Source: CALGDE01 sp964655355 | Lineage (GTDB): Bacteria > Cyanobacteriota > Cyanobacteriia > CACIAM-69d | Reading direction: 5' to 3' | Length of the DNA: 64,000 nt | Assembly (NCBI GenBank): GCA_964655355.1 | Contig: CAZZMD010000006.1 | Span: 59,287-123,286, forward strand | Shown: positions 1-9,222 of the stretch, in pieces | How the letters are laid out: each line of letters opens with the position of its first letter | Position numbering within the stretch: position 1 is the first letter of the stretch | The notes under the pieces: model-generated | Seen by the model: the letters and a program-made list of their open reading frames with translations, nothing else | What the model was told of the DNA's origin: nothing | Databases searched by the model: none | Program-made: the position numbers and the translations under genes

Positions 1-123
1 CATAGGGGCATCCTCAAAAATCACAGCGTCTCATTATATTTATTTAAGGTTTCAGTCATAAAGCTTAAATGTTTGAGACAATAGAGTTGTAGAACGAGCT
101 TGGCGAGTATCAAGCAAGATGCG

Positions 124-513
124 ATGGATATTGTCTATCGATTCGCCAATGCCAGCTTGACGCTTCGGATAGTTGAGCGATTGGCTCAACTTCGCTTTGT
201 AGCCCATGTGCGAGCGACGGTCATCCACCAGTTGGATGGATGGATTTTGCGTTTAGAGTTGGACCATTCGGTGTGTCCTCGGGACATTTTGGATTTGCGG
301 GCGCTGTTGTCGGAGTTTGGGGACGCCTACTGCCCCCAAGGTCCGTTGAAGGTTGCCCTGTGGGGATTGGATGTGGGAGAGTCGCCGATCACCGTGATGC
401 GGCGGCAGCAAGTGGCGATCGTGTCCTATGGTGAGCCCAATCGTAGCGACATTGAGGCCTTTTGCAAGCAGTTTATTTCGGGACTCGGATATTGCCCAGC
501 CACGTTGGTTTAG
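124..513 (+). CDS. Hypothetical protein, 129 aa
   Basis: I do not recognise this protein. It is soluble-looking, with no signal peptide or membrane segment, and has alternating hydrophobic strands in the middle (ILRLELDHSV, LKVALWGLDVG). Two cysteines lie near residues 70 and 126. A start at ATG 124 is preferred, although a TTG at 100 is in frame and neither has a clear ribosome binding site. It converges on the YraN gene with a 33-base gap. A small conserved cyanobacterial protein is the likeliest identity. Confidence 0.55.
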   Translation: MDIVYRFANASLTLRIVERLAQLRFVAHVRATVIHQLDGWILRLELDHSVCPRDILDLRALLSEFGDAYCPQGPLKVALWGLDVGESPITVMRRQQVAIVSYGEPNRSDIEAFCKQFISGLGYCPATLV

Positions 514-546
514 GGCGGCATTGATGGAACGGAGGTGATGGTATTT

Positions 547-1080
547 TCATTGGCTTAGGTCGAAGGCGTTTGGAATGTAATGCTGCAATGTCAGGTGATG
601 GCCATGCAGGGTATGACGTTGCCCCGAACTGAGGGCGATCGCCGCTGGGTCAAGATTGAGGGCGGTGGGGAGTGATTGCGGTGTCCCAGAAGCGCGATCA
701 CACCGGATGGCGGCCACATCAAATCGACAGGCGTCGTTGGCTAGGTCTGGGAATTCGCCCAGGAATGTTTGGGCGGTACGAATGAGTTTGAGTTGTTTGG
801 TTGGGGTGAGGGCGAGTAGACCGTCTTCATCCCAATTTCTTTGGGCGCGGGTTTTGACTTCCACAAACGCGAGGGTGTGAATGCGATTCGGGGGATCCGG
901 AGCAGGCGATCGCACCACTAAATCCAACTCTCCCCATCGACAATGCCATCGTTCTGCCACCACAGTCCACTGCTGCCGTTGCCACCACGCCGCCACAAAG
1001 GCTTCCCCCAATAGCCCTGCCTGTTGGGCTGGCGATCGGGCGGGCGATCGAGATTGGGCGGACTGCTGATTTTTTGCCAT
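547..1080 (-). CDS. YraN/UPF0102 family endonuclease-like protein
   Basis: The family has a restriction-endonuclease-like fold and its cellular role is poorly defined. The core motif is visible: an early GLLGEAFVAAWW helix, then WGELDLVV, then FVEVKTR, matching the E-x-D...E-x-K nuclease pattern with Asp and Glu/Lys in the right spacing. The start at ATG 1080 is used; an in-frame TTG at 1098 would add six residues. The C-terminal part continues with RFDVAAIRCD, as usual in the family. Confidence 0.85.
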   Translation of the reverse strand: MAKNQQSAQSRSPARSPAQQAGLLGEAFVAAWWQRQQWTVVAERWHCRWGELDLVVRSPAPDPPNRIHTLAFVEVKTRAQRNWDEDGLLALTPTKQLKLIRTAQTFLGEFPDLANDACRFDVAAIRCDRASGTPQSLPTALNLDPAAIALSSGQRHTLHGHHLTLQHYIPNAFDLSQ

Positions 1081-1216
1081 GGCGGGTCGGGGGAGCAAGC
1101 GCTAGCGAATGCGACAAGCTAATACAATTAGACTGCGAATTGATCCCCAGGGGATACTCAATGGGTATTTCGTGGGTAACGTTTGAGGTTGAGCGGGAGA
1201 TTTTTGGAGATATTTA

Positions 1217-1723
1217 ATGATGGCTTGGCAAGGCTTGGGAACTCGATTAGTGCGGGCGGCAATGGTCGCAGTATTGATGGTGGCGCTGGTGGTGGGGATT
1301 AATCCGGCGATCGCCCAGGCGGATGATTTTACGAAGGCCAATTTGCTGAATCAAGATTTTTCGGGGCAGGATTTGCGGGATAGCGAATTTACGAAAGCCA
1401 GCCTCCGTCAGAGTGACCTGAGCAATACGGACCTGCGGGGGGTAAGCTTTTTCGCGGCGAATTTGGAACGGGTGGACCTGACTAATGCAGATCTACGCTA
1501 CGCCACGTTAGATTCGGCGCGGTTTGTAAATGCCAATTTAACGAATGCCAATTTGGAAGGGGCCTTCGCCAGCAGTGCCCAGTTCCAGGGAGCCATCATT
1601 GACGGCGCTGATTTTACGGATGTGCTGTTGCGCAATGATGCGGTGGAAATTTTATGTAAGAACGCTAAGGGCGTAAATCCCACAACGGGCCGCGCCACCC
1701 GCGATACCCTCTATTGTCCCTAA
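1217..1723 (+). CDS. Exported pentapeptide-repeat protein (probable thylakoid lumen)
   Basis: An N-terminal signal sequence (arginine at residue 10, hydrophobic stretch to about residue 30, likely cleavage after AIAQA) is followed by about 20 pentapeptide repeats of the A(D/N)LXX type (for example TNADLRYATLDSARF). Such repeats form a right-handed four-sided beta helix. The C-terminal tail has two cysteines (EILCKNAKG and DTLYCP), as in lumenal TL17-like proteins, and they could form a disulfide. A GGAGA ribosome site sits 6 bases before ATG 1217. The role is unknown; lumen location is inferred from the family. Confidence 0.8.
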   Translation: MMAWQGLGTRLVRAAMVAVLMVALVVGINPAIAQADDFTKANLLNQDFSGQDLRDSEFTKASLRQSDLSNTDLRGVSFFAANLERVDLTNADLRYATLDSARFVNANLTNANLEGAFASSAQFQGAIIDGADFTDVLLRNDAVEILCKNAKGVNPTTGRATRDTLYCP

Positions 1724-1763
1724 GCTCTAGGATCCCGAGTAGGTATCGGCAAGGGGGCGGGAA

Positions 1764-2222
1764 ATGCGAGTTTTAATTCAACGGGTGCGATCAGCGCAGG
1801 TGACGGTGGCGGACCAGGTTATCGGCAAAATCGGCACGGGGTTATTGTTGCTGCTGGGCATCGCCGAGTCCGACACCGCCGCCGAGCTGGATTGGATGGT
1901 GCGTAAGTGCCTAGACTTAAGACTCTTTCCTGATCCCAGTCGCGATCGCCCCCGTTTTGACCTATCCCTCTCCGAGATTCAGGGGGATCTATTGGTGGTG
2001 AGCCAGTTCACCCTGTATGGGGAGTGCCGCAAGGGACGGAGGCCGGATTTTACGGGAGCAGCACCGCCAGCGATCGCCGAGGAGTTATATAACCAATTTG
2101 TCGAGAAACTCAGAACCAGCGGGCTCACCGTGGAGACCGGGAAATTTGGCGCGATGATGCAGGTGAGTTTGGAGAATGATGGACCGGTCACCCTCATGTT
2201 GGAGCGTGAGGCAGAGGGTTAA
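1764..2222 (+). CDS. dtd: D-aminoacyl-tRNA deacylase
   Basis: This cytosolic editing enzyme hydrolyses D-amino acids (and glycine) from mischarged tRNAs. At 152 residues it has normal family length. Both signature motifs are present: SQFTLYGE near residue 77 and NDGPVT near residue 137, the pair that forms the cross-subunit active site of the homodimer. The gene lies 40 bases after the pentapeptide protein on the same strand and converges with the ABC ATPase gene, 23 bases away. Confidence 0.95.
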   Translation: MRVLIQRVRSAQVTVADQVIGKIGTGLLLLLGIAESDTAAELDWMVRKCLDLRLFPDPSRDRPRFDLSLSEIQGDLLVVSQFTLYGECRKGRRPDFTGAAPPAIAEELYNQFVEKLRTSGLTVETGKFGAMMQVSLENDGPVTLMLEREAEG

Positions 2223-2245
2223 GGGTCAAAAATTTAGGCTGTGGC

Positions 2246-4120
2246 TTAGGACGCGCGGCGCTGTTGGATATGCTCCAGGGTGCCTTGGGGAATGGCGGCG
2301 ATAAGTTGTTTAGTGTAGTCCGTGGCGGGATTACGATAAATTTCTTCGGCGGGGCCCAATTCTTCCAAGCGCCCCTGGTTCATCACCGCAATGCGATCGC
2401 TCATAAATTCCACCACGCCCAAATCGTGAGAAATAAAGATGTAGGTGAGCCCAAAATCCTGCTGAAGATTTTTCAGTAAGTTCAGCACCTGGGCTTGGAC
2501 GGACACATCCAGGGCGGACACCGACTCATCGCAGATGATAAAGCGCGGGTTCAGGGCGAGGGCGCGGGCGATGCAAATACGCTGGCGTTGACCGCCGGAA
2601 AATTCATGGGGATAGCGGTTCATCCAATCGGGGTTAAGGTCCACCCGCTTCAGCAGGTCGGCGGCGCGATCGTATCGTTCCTTTGGGGTGCCCTCTTTAT
2701 GGATCACCATCGGCTCCATAATGGCGGCCCCCACCGATAGGCGCGGATTCAGGGCACTGGCGGGATCCTGGAAAATGATTTGGATATCTCGCCGCAGGGC
2801 CCGGAGCGATCGCCCCTTGAGGTCAAAAATATTCTGCCCATCAAACAGCACCTGCCCCGCCGCCGGTTTGATGAGATTTAACAACGTCCGCGCCAGGGTG
2901 CTCTTGCCACAGCCGGACTCGCCCACCAATCCCAGCGTCTCGCCGGGATACACCTCGAAGGACACATCCTGGACTGCCGTAGTGTAGCGGCGCACCAGAC
3001 CAAATCCGCCCTTGATCGGGAACATGACCCGCAGCTTTTTCACGGTCACCAACGGCTGTTTCTGTTGCAGGGCCACCAATCGAGTTTTCGCTTCCCCCGT
3101 CGGAACGGTTTCAAATTCCTCTAAAATCTCCGACGGCGGTACCGGGCGATCGCCCTCCGCTGCCCGCTGGGTGAAGTCCGCCACCGTGGGCAAATACCGC
3201 AACCGCTGATCGGGACTGGGGCGGCAGGCCAGCAGCCCTTGGGTGTAAGGATGCTTCGGCGCAGAAAAAATCTGCTCCACGGTCCCCATCTCCACCACCT
3301 TGCCCTGACGCATCACGGCGATCGCATCGGCAATTTCCGCAATCACCCCCAGGTCGTGGCTAATAAATAAAATCGCCATCCCCCGGCGATCGCGCAGATC
3401 CCCCAACAACTTCAAAATCGACGCCTGCACCGTCACATCCAACGCCGTCGTCGGCTCATCCGCAATCAACACCGAGGGATCCCCCGCCAAGGCCATGGCG
3501 ATCGTAATCCGCTGGAGCTGCCCCCCGGAAAACTCGTGGGGATACTTGTTCAACACACTCTTTTTGCGCTGGGCAATGCGATCGCGCAGATCCAACCCCG
3601 GCAATTCCCGCTTCGCCTCCGCCTGCACCTGCACCGCCAAGGTTTCATCATCCGGCAATACCCGCACCTCCTGGAGCAGGGCGATCGCCTGGTCTTCCGC
3701 CTGCTTTTTGGTCACCGGCTGATGGAGCTGAATCGCCTCCACCAATTGGAAACCACAGGTATACACCGGATTCAGGGCACTCATGGGCTCCTGAAAAATC
3801 ATCGCGATTTGCCCGCCCCGAATCGTTCGCAGGCGATCGCCCGTCAGGGTCAATAAATCAATGGGCGCAGCATCAGTACCAAACCCATCCCGAAACCAAA
3901 TCTGCCCCCCCAACACCGCCGCCGGCGGCATCGGCAGCAGTCCCAAGATCGACGCCGCCGTCACCGACTTCCCCGATCCCGACTCCCCCACCAACCCCAA
4001 GGTTTGTCCCGGGAAAAGCTTTAACGACACCCCATCCACCGCCGTCATCAACCCCGAATCCTGCCGAAATCCCAAGGACAGATCGCAGATATCCAAAACC
4101 GGAGAAGGGGAATCAGGCAT
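2246..4120 (-). CDS. Fused dipeptide/oligopeptide ABC transporter ATPase (DppD-DppF type)
   Basis: Two complete ABC ATPase domains lie in one 624-residue chain. Domain 1 has Walker A GESGSGKS, signature FSGGQLQR and Walker B LIADEPTTALD. Domain 2 has GESGCGKS, FSGGQRQR and IICDESVSALD. Each first half ends with a peptide-transporter C-terminal segment (HPYTQGLLACRP), so it resembles GsiA or fused DppD/DppF and should power import of peptides or similar solutes. No permease or binding-protein gene is nearby, so the partners must be elsewhere. ATG 4120 (MPDSPSP) is preferred over an in-frame codon at 4174. Confidence 0.92.
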   Translation of the reverse strand: MPDSPSPVLDICDLSLGFRQDSGLMTAVDGVSLKLFPGQTLGLVGESGSGKSVTAASILGLLPMPPAAVLGGQIWFRDGFGTDAAPIDLLTLTGDRLRTIRGGQIAMIFQEPMSALNPVYTCGFQLVEAIQLHQPVTKKQAEDQAIALLQEVRVLPDDETLAVQVQAEAKRELPGLDLRDRIAQRKKSVLNKYPHEFSGGQLQRITIAMALAGDPSVLIADEPTTALDVTVQASILKLLGDLRDRRGMAILFISHDLGVIAEIADAIAVMRQGKVVEMGTVEQIFSAPKHPYTQGLLACRPSPDQRLRYLPTVADFTQRAAEGDRPVPPSEILEEFETVPTGEAKTRLVALQQKQPLVTVKKLRVMFPIKGGFGLVRRYTTAVQDVSFEVYPGETLGLVGESGCGKSTLARTLLNLIKPAAGQVLFDGQNIFDLKGRSLRALRRDIQIIFQDPASALNPRLSVGAAIMEPMVIHKEGTPKERYDRAADLLKRVDLNPDWMNRYPHEFSGGQRQRICIARALALNPRFIICDESVSALDVSVQAQVLNLLKNLQQDFGLTYIFISHDLGVVEFMSDRIAVMNQGRLEELGPAEEIYRNPATDYTKQLIAAIPQGTLEHIQQRRAS

Positions 4121-4260
4121 GGTCTCGAGAACTAGGGGATGAAAACAGCATGGATCACGCGGAACAGGAGCCAAGGCTCAACAACTCCAGCGCTGGCTAC
4201 TAGGGTAATCCGAGATGCGCCCCCCGTGTGTAGCCCACCCCTCCTTATCGTCCGAATCCC

Positions 4261-6288
4261 CTAGGGCAAGATATCCATATTGGGCTGGACCTTCGCCCGC
4301 ACCAACATTGCCGTCACATTGTCATGGCCATTGTGCTGATTCGCCAGTTCGATTAACTGGTTCACCCCCTGGTCCAAATTCGCCCGCGAACTCAACAACG
4401 GCGCTAAATGGGTTTGCCAGTGGTCCTCCACCAAATCGTTATCGCTCAACCCATCGGAACACATCAGCAACAGCGTGTCCTCATCAAACTCCAAGAAGCG
4501 AATATCCGGCTCAATAAACTCACTATCTCGGGGACCCAATGCCTGGGTGAGCTGATAGGCATCCGGTCGACTGTAAGCCGCCACGGGATCAATACCCCGC
4601 TGAATTTCCCGCTGTCCCACCTCATGGTCCACCGTCACCTGCTCCAGCCCCCGCCGCCGACTCAGGCGATAAAGCCGACTATCCCCCACATGGGCCACCG
4701 CCACCTTAGAATCCTGCACCAGCACCAGCACCAGGGTCGTTCCCATCCGTCCACTGCCGGACCGGTGATCCTCTTGGTTCTCCTCAAAAATGGCATCATT
4801 CGCCGCCAGAATTGCATCCCGAATCACCGTCTCCGACGGCAACACCGGCTCCGTCCAATGCTTTTGGAAATAGCTGTGAATCGTCTTTACCGCAAGATGG
4901 CTCGCCACTTCCCCGCTGGCATGGCCCCCCATCCCATCACACAAAATATAGAGACTCTTAGCGCGAATATTGCGCCCCATCGGCATTTCTAATTTCTGGA
5001 CCTCGCTATACAGGCCGAAATAATCCTCATTGTGATCCCGCTGGCGACCAATATCCGTCCGCCCGGACTCGTCCAAGCTGGCCAGACACATCGGCAGGAC
5101 GACCGTAGGAGCATCATCATCGTCGTCATCGTCCGCCATGGCCGCAGCGATCGCCGCATCCATCTCCCCAAGGCCCGACGCCCCCATGGCCGGCCCCGAC
5201 TGTCCACCGGCGGGCACCGGCGCGGGCGGTGCAGGGAGCGAGCTTGGCAACGGCGTCACAATACCCAGGGCCGCATTTTCCGCTGCCCGCTTCGCCAACG
5301 TTTCCGTCGCCGCCGTTCCCCGTCCGGCCTCATCCAAAGACTCCGCAATCAACTGCAGGTGATCCCGGGCCGCATCCGCCGTCAAAATATCGCAATTTAC
5401 CAACCCTTGCGCCGCCGTCACCACCGCTGACACATCGGACCGGCCGCTGCTCTCGAGAAGCTGTAGCCAAACCTGCCCCAAATCCTTCAGAAGGGGCGGA
5501 TCCTCCGGCTCCGGCAAACAATACAACCGCTGGAACACTAGGACCCGATCCTCATCCACCCGCAAATTATCGGGGAACAACAGCGATCGGCACCCGTGAA
5601 ACGGCTGGAGGGTTTCCCATAACTCCAGGGAATCCCGCAGCCCAAATAACACCTCCAGCAGCGGCGTCTCTTCTTCCTGCTGCCATAGCTCGCTCAAGCT
5701 CATCCAGCCACTGCGATCCTCCAGCAGCAACACCTCCTTGTCCCCATCCTCCCAGCAGTCATACACCTCCGGCAGCCGGGTCCCCAACACCTCATCCAAA
5801 CTAAAGTACGGTCCCACAATCCCAGGCAACCCAATCTCCGGGCTGACAGGATCCGCCCCCAATGGTGAAGGGGACTGCTCTGCATCCGTCTCGAGGGCCA
5901 GGAGCTGATCCAGAAATCGTTCCTGATCCGGCTGGGAATCGTGAACAAACCCCTGGGCATTCATGGCCAGAGGGATCGGAGCGGGATCAACGACGACAGA
6001 ATAGCGCTGGTATAGGGATGCAACCGATTGCAGCGTCGCCCCCATCTTCTCTAACCGACTCCGCAGCTCGGGATCATCTTGTCCCTCCCAAGCCCACTGG
6101 TCGTTTGGTGACTGAAGCACCGCCAGCAGCCGCTCCGCTACATCTGCCCCAAACTGCTCGCTCTGCTCGCTCACGTCTACCTCCGCCTCAACACTCAGAC
6201 TGTCCTGGATAGTTAGGGAATGGCCACAATGCTGACAAAACTTATTCTCGTCGGGATTTTTAAACTGACACCGGGGGCAAATCAGCAT
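4261..6288 (-). CDS. PP2C-type Ser/Thr protein phosphatase with N-terminal zinc ribbon
   Basis: The start at ATG 6288 gives 675 residues. Residues 4-21 form a zinc ribbon (CPRC ... CQHC). A long region of about 400 residues follows, including a degenerate part resembling kinase-associated modules (LLLEDRSGWMSLSELW), then a Pro/Ala/Gly and poly-Asp linker. The last ~245 residues are a PP2C domain with RDHNEDYFG, CDGMGGHASGE, GTTLVLVLV, HVGDSRLYRL and LLMCSDGLSDN, which supply the metal-binding aspartates, so it should be active. The target is unknown. An upstream in-frame start at 6423 would add unconvincing sequence before the ribbon. Confidence 0.88.
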   Translation of the reverse strand: MLICPRCQFKNPDENKFCQHCGHSLTIQDSLSVEAEVDVSEQSEQFGADVAERLLAVLQSPNDQWAWEGQDDPELRSRLEKMGATLQSVASLYQRYSVVVDPAPIPLAMNAQGFVHDSQPDQERFLDQLLALETDAEQSPSPLGADPVSPEIGLPGIVGPYFSLDEVLGTRLPEVYDCWEDGDKEVLLLEDRSGWMSLSELWQQEEETPLLEVLFGLRDSLELWETLQPFHGCRSLLFPDNLRVDEDRVLVFQRLYCLPEPEDPPLLKDLGQVWLQLLESSGRSDVSAVVTAAQGLVNCDILTADAARDHLQLIAESLDEAGRGTAATETLAKRAAENAALGIVTPLPSSLPAPPAPVPAGGQSGPAMGASGLGEMDAAIAAAMADDDDDDDAPTVVLPMCLASLDESGRTDIGRQRDHNEDYFGLYSEVQKLEMPMGRNIRAKSLYILCDGMGGHASGEVASHLAVKTIHSYFQKHWTEPVLPSETVIRDAILAANDAIFEENQEDHRSGSGRMGTTLVLVLVQDSKVAVAHVGDSRLYRLSRRRGLEQVTVDHEVGQREIQRGIDPVAAYSRPDAYQLTQALGPRDSEFIEPDIRFLEFDEDTLLLMCSDGLSDNDLVEDHWQTHLAPLLSSRANLDQGVNQLIELANQHNGHDNVTAMLVRAKVQPNMDILP

Positions 6289-6565
6289 AGGACACAGTTC
6301 TATTAATGGGCATCGCTGCTTTGGTAGGCGAGGGGCTGACCGAATGCAAAGATAGCCAGCATGATGCACCCGTTTCGCCCCCCATCTTAACCGCCCAATT
6401 TTAGGAATGGGCCGCTTGCCCATTCTCAGTAAAGCATCAGCGATGGTAATGGGTTCTGTGGATCTTTCCTTCTTTCCCCCGTGCGGATGCTAAGAATTCT
6501 GGGGGCAATTCGAGGGCAAGGGGCACTCCCATTACCCTCGGGTTCGGTGTTTATAGGGTCACAGT

Positions 6566-7486
6566 CTAGGGGGTCACGGCAAAATTGCGATCGCCCTCAT
6601 AGTTGGACAGGTCCGCCAAGCGGGTCAAATCCTGCACACCGGGATAGAGCTGCCCATCCACTTCCCAGGAAGGAAAACTACGAACCCCTGCCTGCTCGCA
6701 AGCTTGGGGCTGGGCCCCTGCCCCCCGGGGATCGCACTCCACATAATTCAGCTCCTTTGCCGCTTCCTTACCAAAGAGCTGTTTTTGATCGTGGCAGTGG
6801 GGACACCAGTATGCCCCGTAATAGACAATGCCCTCCGCTTTTAGATGCTCTGCCAACGTCACTGCCGAGGGGCTGGATTCCGTTGTCACCACCGGCGGCA
6901 GGTTCCCATCAGCGGCGATCGTGGGGTTATTCAGGCTGGAATAGACCCCCGCCGTTCCCGTCAGGGTAACCACGCCAACAATAAACCCGATAAAGACACC
7001 CTGCCCCACATCTTCCCAACGCCGTCCCAGGCTGGCCAAAACAAACAAGCCCAAGGAGAATAACGCCGAGAGAATGCAATAGAGGCAGGATTCTTGAATT
7101 TCAAAAAACAGCACATACATCAAGTAGGCGCTGAAGGTTGCCATGGCCGCCCCCCCGAGGAAGAGCCCCCAACTGGTTAAGGATTCCAGCTGAGTTTTTT
7201 GGGGTTTATCCAAAGACAGTTGGTTGGCGGCGAGGGGAGCCAGGGCCATCACCCCCATGCCCAGGTAGCCCAACACCCCAAACAGGGGCAAAGGAATGCC
7301 ATAGATATCAGCGTAGCTACTGTTCAGTACCTGGTCACAACCGCTCGTGGGGCAGACGACCGAGGTTCCCCCAAACGCGGAAACGGTCAGATAAGCGGTT
7401 AGGGAAGCACCGGCGGCGGCAATGCCCGCGATCGCCCAGCGACTCCATTGTTTCGTACCCGTAGCAGCGTTACGGCGACGTCTCAT
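6566..7486 (-). CDS. VKOR-thioredoxin fusion, disulfide-forming membrane protein
   Basis: This vitamin K epoxide reductase homologue oxidises its fused thioredoxin domain and passes electrons to quinone, forming disulfides on the lumen/periplasm side. The 306 residues contain four to five membrane helices, the loop cysteines C45 and C50, the active-site pair C134-LY-C137 and, after residue ~205, a thioredoxin-like domain with C228-PH-C231. This matches the architecture of the structurally known Synechococcus VKOR. It lies on the same strand as btpA and just upstream of the PP2C gene. Confidence 0.93.
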   Translation of the reverse strand: MRRRRNAATGTKQWSRWAIAGIAAAGASLTAYLTVSAFGGTSVVCPTSGCDQVLNSSYADIYGIPLPLFGVLGYLGMGVMALAPLAANQLSLDKPQKTQLESLTSWGLFLGGAAMATFSAYLMYVLFFEIQESCLYCILSALFSLGLFVLASLGRRWEDVGQGVFIGFIVGVVTLTGTAGVYSSLNNPTIAADGNLPPVVTTESSPSAVTLAEHLKAEGIVYYGAYWCPHCHDQKQLFGKEAAKELNYVECDPRGAGAQPQACEQAGVRSFPSWEVDGQLYPGVQDLTRLADLSNYEGDRNFAVTP

Positions 7487-7577
7487 AATCTTTAACTAGC
7501 GCTTCGGCCATCCAAAACAGAAGAGTTCATTCTTTTATACGGTATCAGGATGCCCAAAAGATGCGGTGGGTTTGCCT

Positions 7578-7604
7578 GGCATTACTGGCATTACTAGCAT
7601 TACT
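7578..7604. repeat. Three tandem 9-bp units
   Basis: GGCATTACT, GGCATTACT and AGCATTACT lie head to tail between the VKOR start and the btpA stop. This is a short tandem repeat of the kind common in cyanobacterial spacers; no function is evident. Confidence 0.8.
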
Positions 7605-7639
7605 TCCCCACCTCGACGATCTAAACCAACCCATCGCCC

Positions 7640-8509
7640 CTACGAAGACAGGGCCGGCAAGGGAGACGCATTCAACCGGCCATTTTGCTCCGCGATCGGC
7701 GACGACGCTTGATAGGGCAACTGGGACGCTTCCACAAACTGATGGACCCGATTCGGATCCACCGGCAACTCAATGCGCCCGCGACGCTTCAGGGAACTGG
7801 CCACAATCACCCCATCGGCAATGGACAAGAGCTGGGCAACATTATCCACATCGGCACCACTCCCCACCAACAGCGGCGTCTCGCCCGCCGCCGCCCGGGC
7901 CACCACCAAATCATCGATGCTGGGGGGCGTTCCCGTTGCCGAACCGGACAGAATCACCGCATCGGCCAACCCGCGATCAATCGCATCCCGAACCGCTACC
8001 GCTAATTGGTCCGTACTAATGGGATGGGCATGCTTCACCAGCACATCCGCAAAAATTTTCACATCGCAGCCCAACTCACGCCGATAGCGCAGCAGGTCAT
8101 GGGCACAGCCTTCAATAATGCCCTGGTCCGTTGCCATCGCCCCAGACAACACATTGACCCGAATAAACTCCGCCCCCACACAAGCCGCGATCGCCATCGC
8201 CCCCAGGGCATCATTGCGCAACACATTCAGCCCCACCGGCACCGGCACCAGCCCCTGTAACCGCTGCACAATCACCGTCATTGCACTAATCACCGCCGGG
8301 TCAGCCTGCCCCTTAGGAAACGGCGCATCGCAGAAATTCTCCACCACAATGGCACTGATCCCCCCCGCCGCCAGGGCCGCCGCCTCCTGCTCGGCGCGGT
8401 CAATCACCGCCTTCAGACTACCCCCCCATCGGGGAGACGTGGGCAACGGCAAAAGGTGCACGACGCCAATGCTGGGCTTGGAAACTGAAAACAGGCGACT
8501 CAAATCCAC
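7640..8509 (-). CDS. btpA: BtpA-family photosystem I biogenesis protein
   Basis: BtpA is a thylakoid-peripheral protein needed for photosystem I accumulation in Synechocystis; the fold is a TIM barrel. Family blocks are clear: IGVVHLLPLPTSPRWGG at the start, VVENFCDAPF, VPVGLNVLRND, FIRVNVLSGAMATDQG, DVKIFADVLVKHA and ILSGSATG, then VASSLKR near the end. The start at GTG 8509 (VDLSRLFSV) fits the usual N-terminus; an ATG at 8551 is in frame and would add 14 residues. It is transcribed toward the VKOR gene, 153 bases away. Confidence 0.9.
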   Translation of the reverse strand: MDLSRLFSVSKPSIGVVHLLPLPTSPRWGGSLKAVIDRAEQEAAALAAGGISAIVVENFCDAPFPKGQADPAVISAMTVIVQRLQGLVPVPVGLNVLRNDALGAMAIAACVGAEFIRVNVLSGAMATDQGIIEGCAHDLLRYRRELGCDVKIFADVLVKHAHPISTDQLAVAVRDAIDRGLADAVILSGSATGTPPSIDDLVVARAAAGETPLLVGSGADVDNVAQLLSIADGVIVASSLKRRGRIELPVDPNRVHQFVEASQLPYQASSPIAEQNGRLNASPLPALSS

Positions 8510-8853
8510 GTAACTTTCAAATCTATGGGTAACAGCAAACGGAATGGGCACTTCCCACGGAGACCGACTCGCGGGAAGGGGCTGCCAAGGGCATCAGACA
8601 CCCGAAATTATTGTATCGACAAGTTGCCCTTCAAGTTGTCCTTGACGTTCCTTTAAGTCGGCCTCGGAGTCGACGTTTGAATAGGCTGTCACCGCAGGAT
8701 TCCCCACAAACCCCCGTCATCACCCCCAGACCTCACCCACCCCATCTCTTCCCCGCTCCAGCCATCCCCCAACACATCACAAAAAAGCTATCACCTTGCC
8801 ACACTTTCCGGTTTAGGGGGTAGCCCCTGCGAACAACTTAAACGGGTTTAGAA

Positions 8854-8967
8854 CCAGCCCCGATCCGAGGAGAACTTCCCTCCCAGGGGCGACGCTATGC
8901 TCCCTAGGGAGCGGCGACTGGACTGGACATCCCTCAGGGTGCGCCTATGGGGTTGGATGATTTTTTG
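8854..8967 (+). ncRNA. Candidate structured small RNA with terminator-like end
   Basis: CCAGCCCC (8854-8861) can pair with GGGGTTGG (8949-8956), enclosing smaller hairpins: AGGAG/CCTCC-type, the palindrome at 8899-8912, and CCCTCAGGG. The closing stem is followed within four bases by a run of six T. This looks like a compact RNA ending in a T tract, but no family was recognised and pairing was judged by eye only. Confidence 0.3.
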
Positions 8968-9222
8968 CCCGTCTGCCCGGGAAGCCGGTTCCCCATCAAA
9001 AGAGTGAGAAGGATAGGGCAAGGGTTAGGTCTCCAGCTCCCAGGCAAGCCTCCCTAAAGGTCGCGAATCCTGTCGCGAACGGGTCGCGCAATGTCTCCCC
9101 TGCCTGAGAGCATCGGCATCGTCAAACCCCGGGTAGGCAAGGTATCGGGTCTGGCTTTAGGGCCCCAGTCATTTAGTTTTAATTAGGAGTAGAGTAAAAT
9201 TGTCCTAAGGTAAGAGAGATAA

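Noticed and set aside
6289..6565. Gene or regulatory element between PP2C and VKOR genes
   Set aside because: 277 bases with only shadow frames and no strong hairpin; I see nothing to support.
8611..8823. Pro-rich 70-residue frame upstream of btpA
   Set aside because: Basic and Pro-rich without structure, overlaps the likely btpA promoter zone on the other strand.
8820..9180. RNase P RNA, tmRNA, SRP RNA or 6S RNA
   Set aside because: CCCCGGGTAGGC at about 9127 recalls a piece of RNase P RNA, but the diagnostic GAGGAAAGTCC block is absent, as are tmRNA tag codons and the SRP GGAAGGAAGCAG-type loop; 6S cannot be decided by eye.
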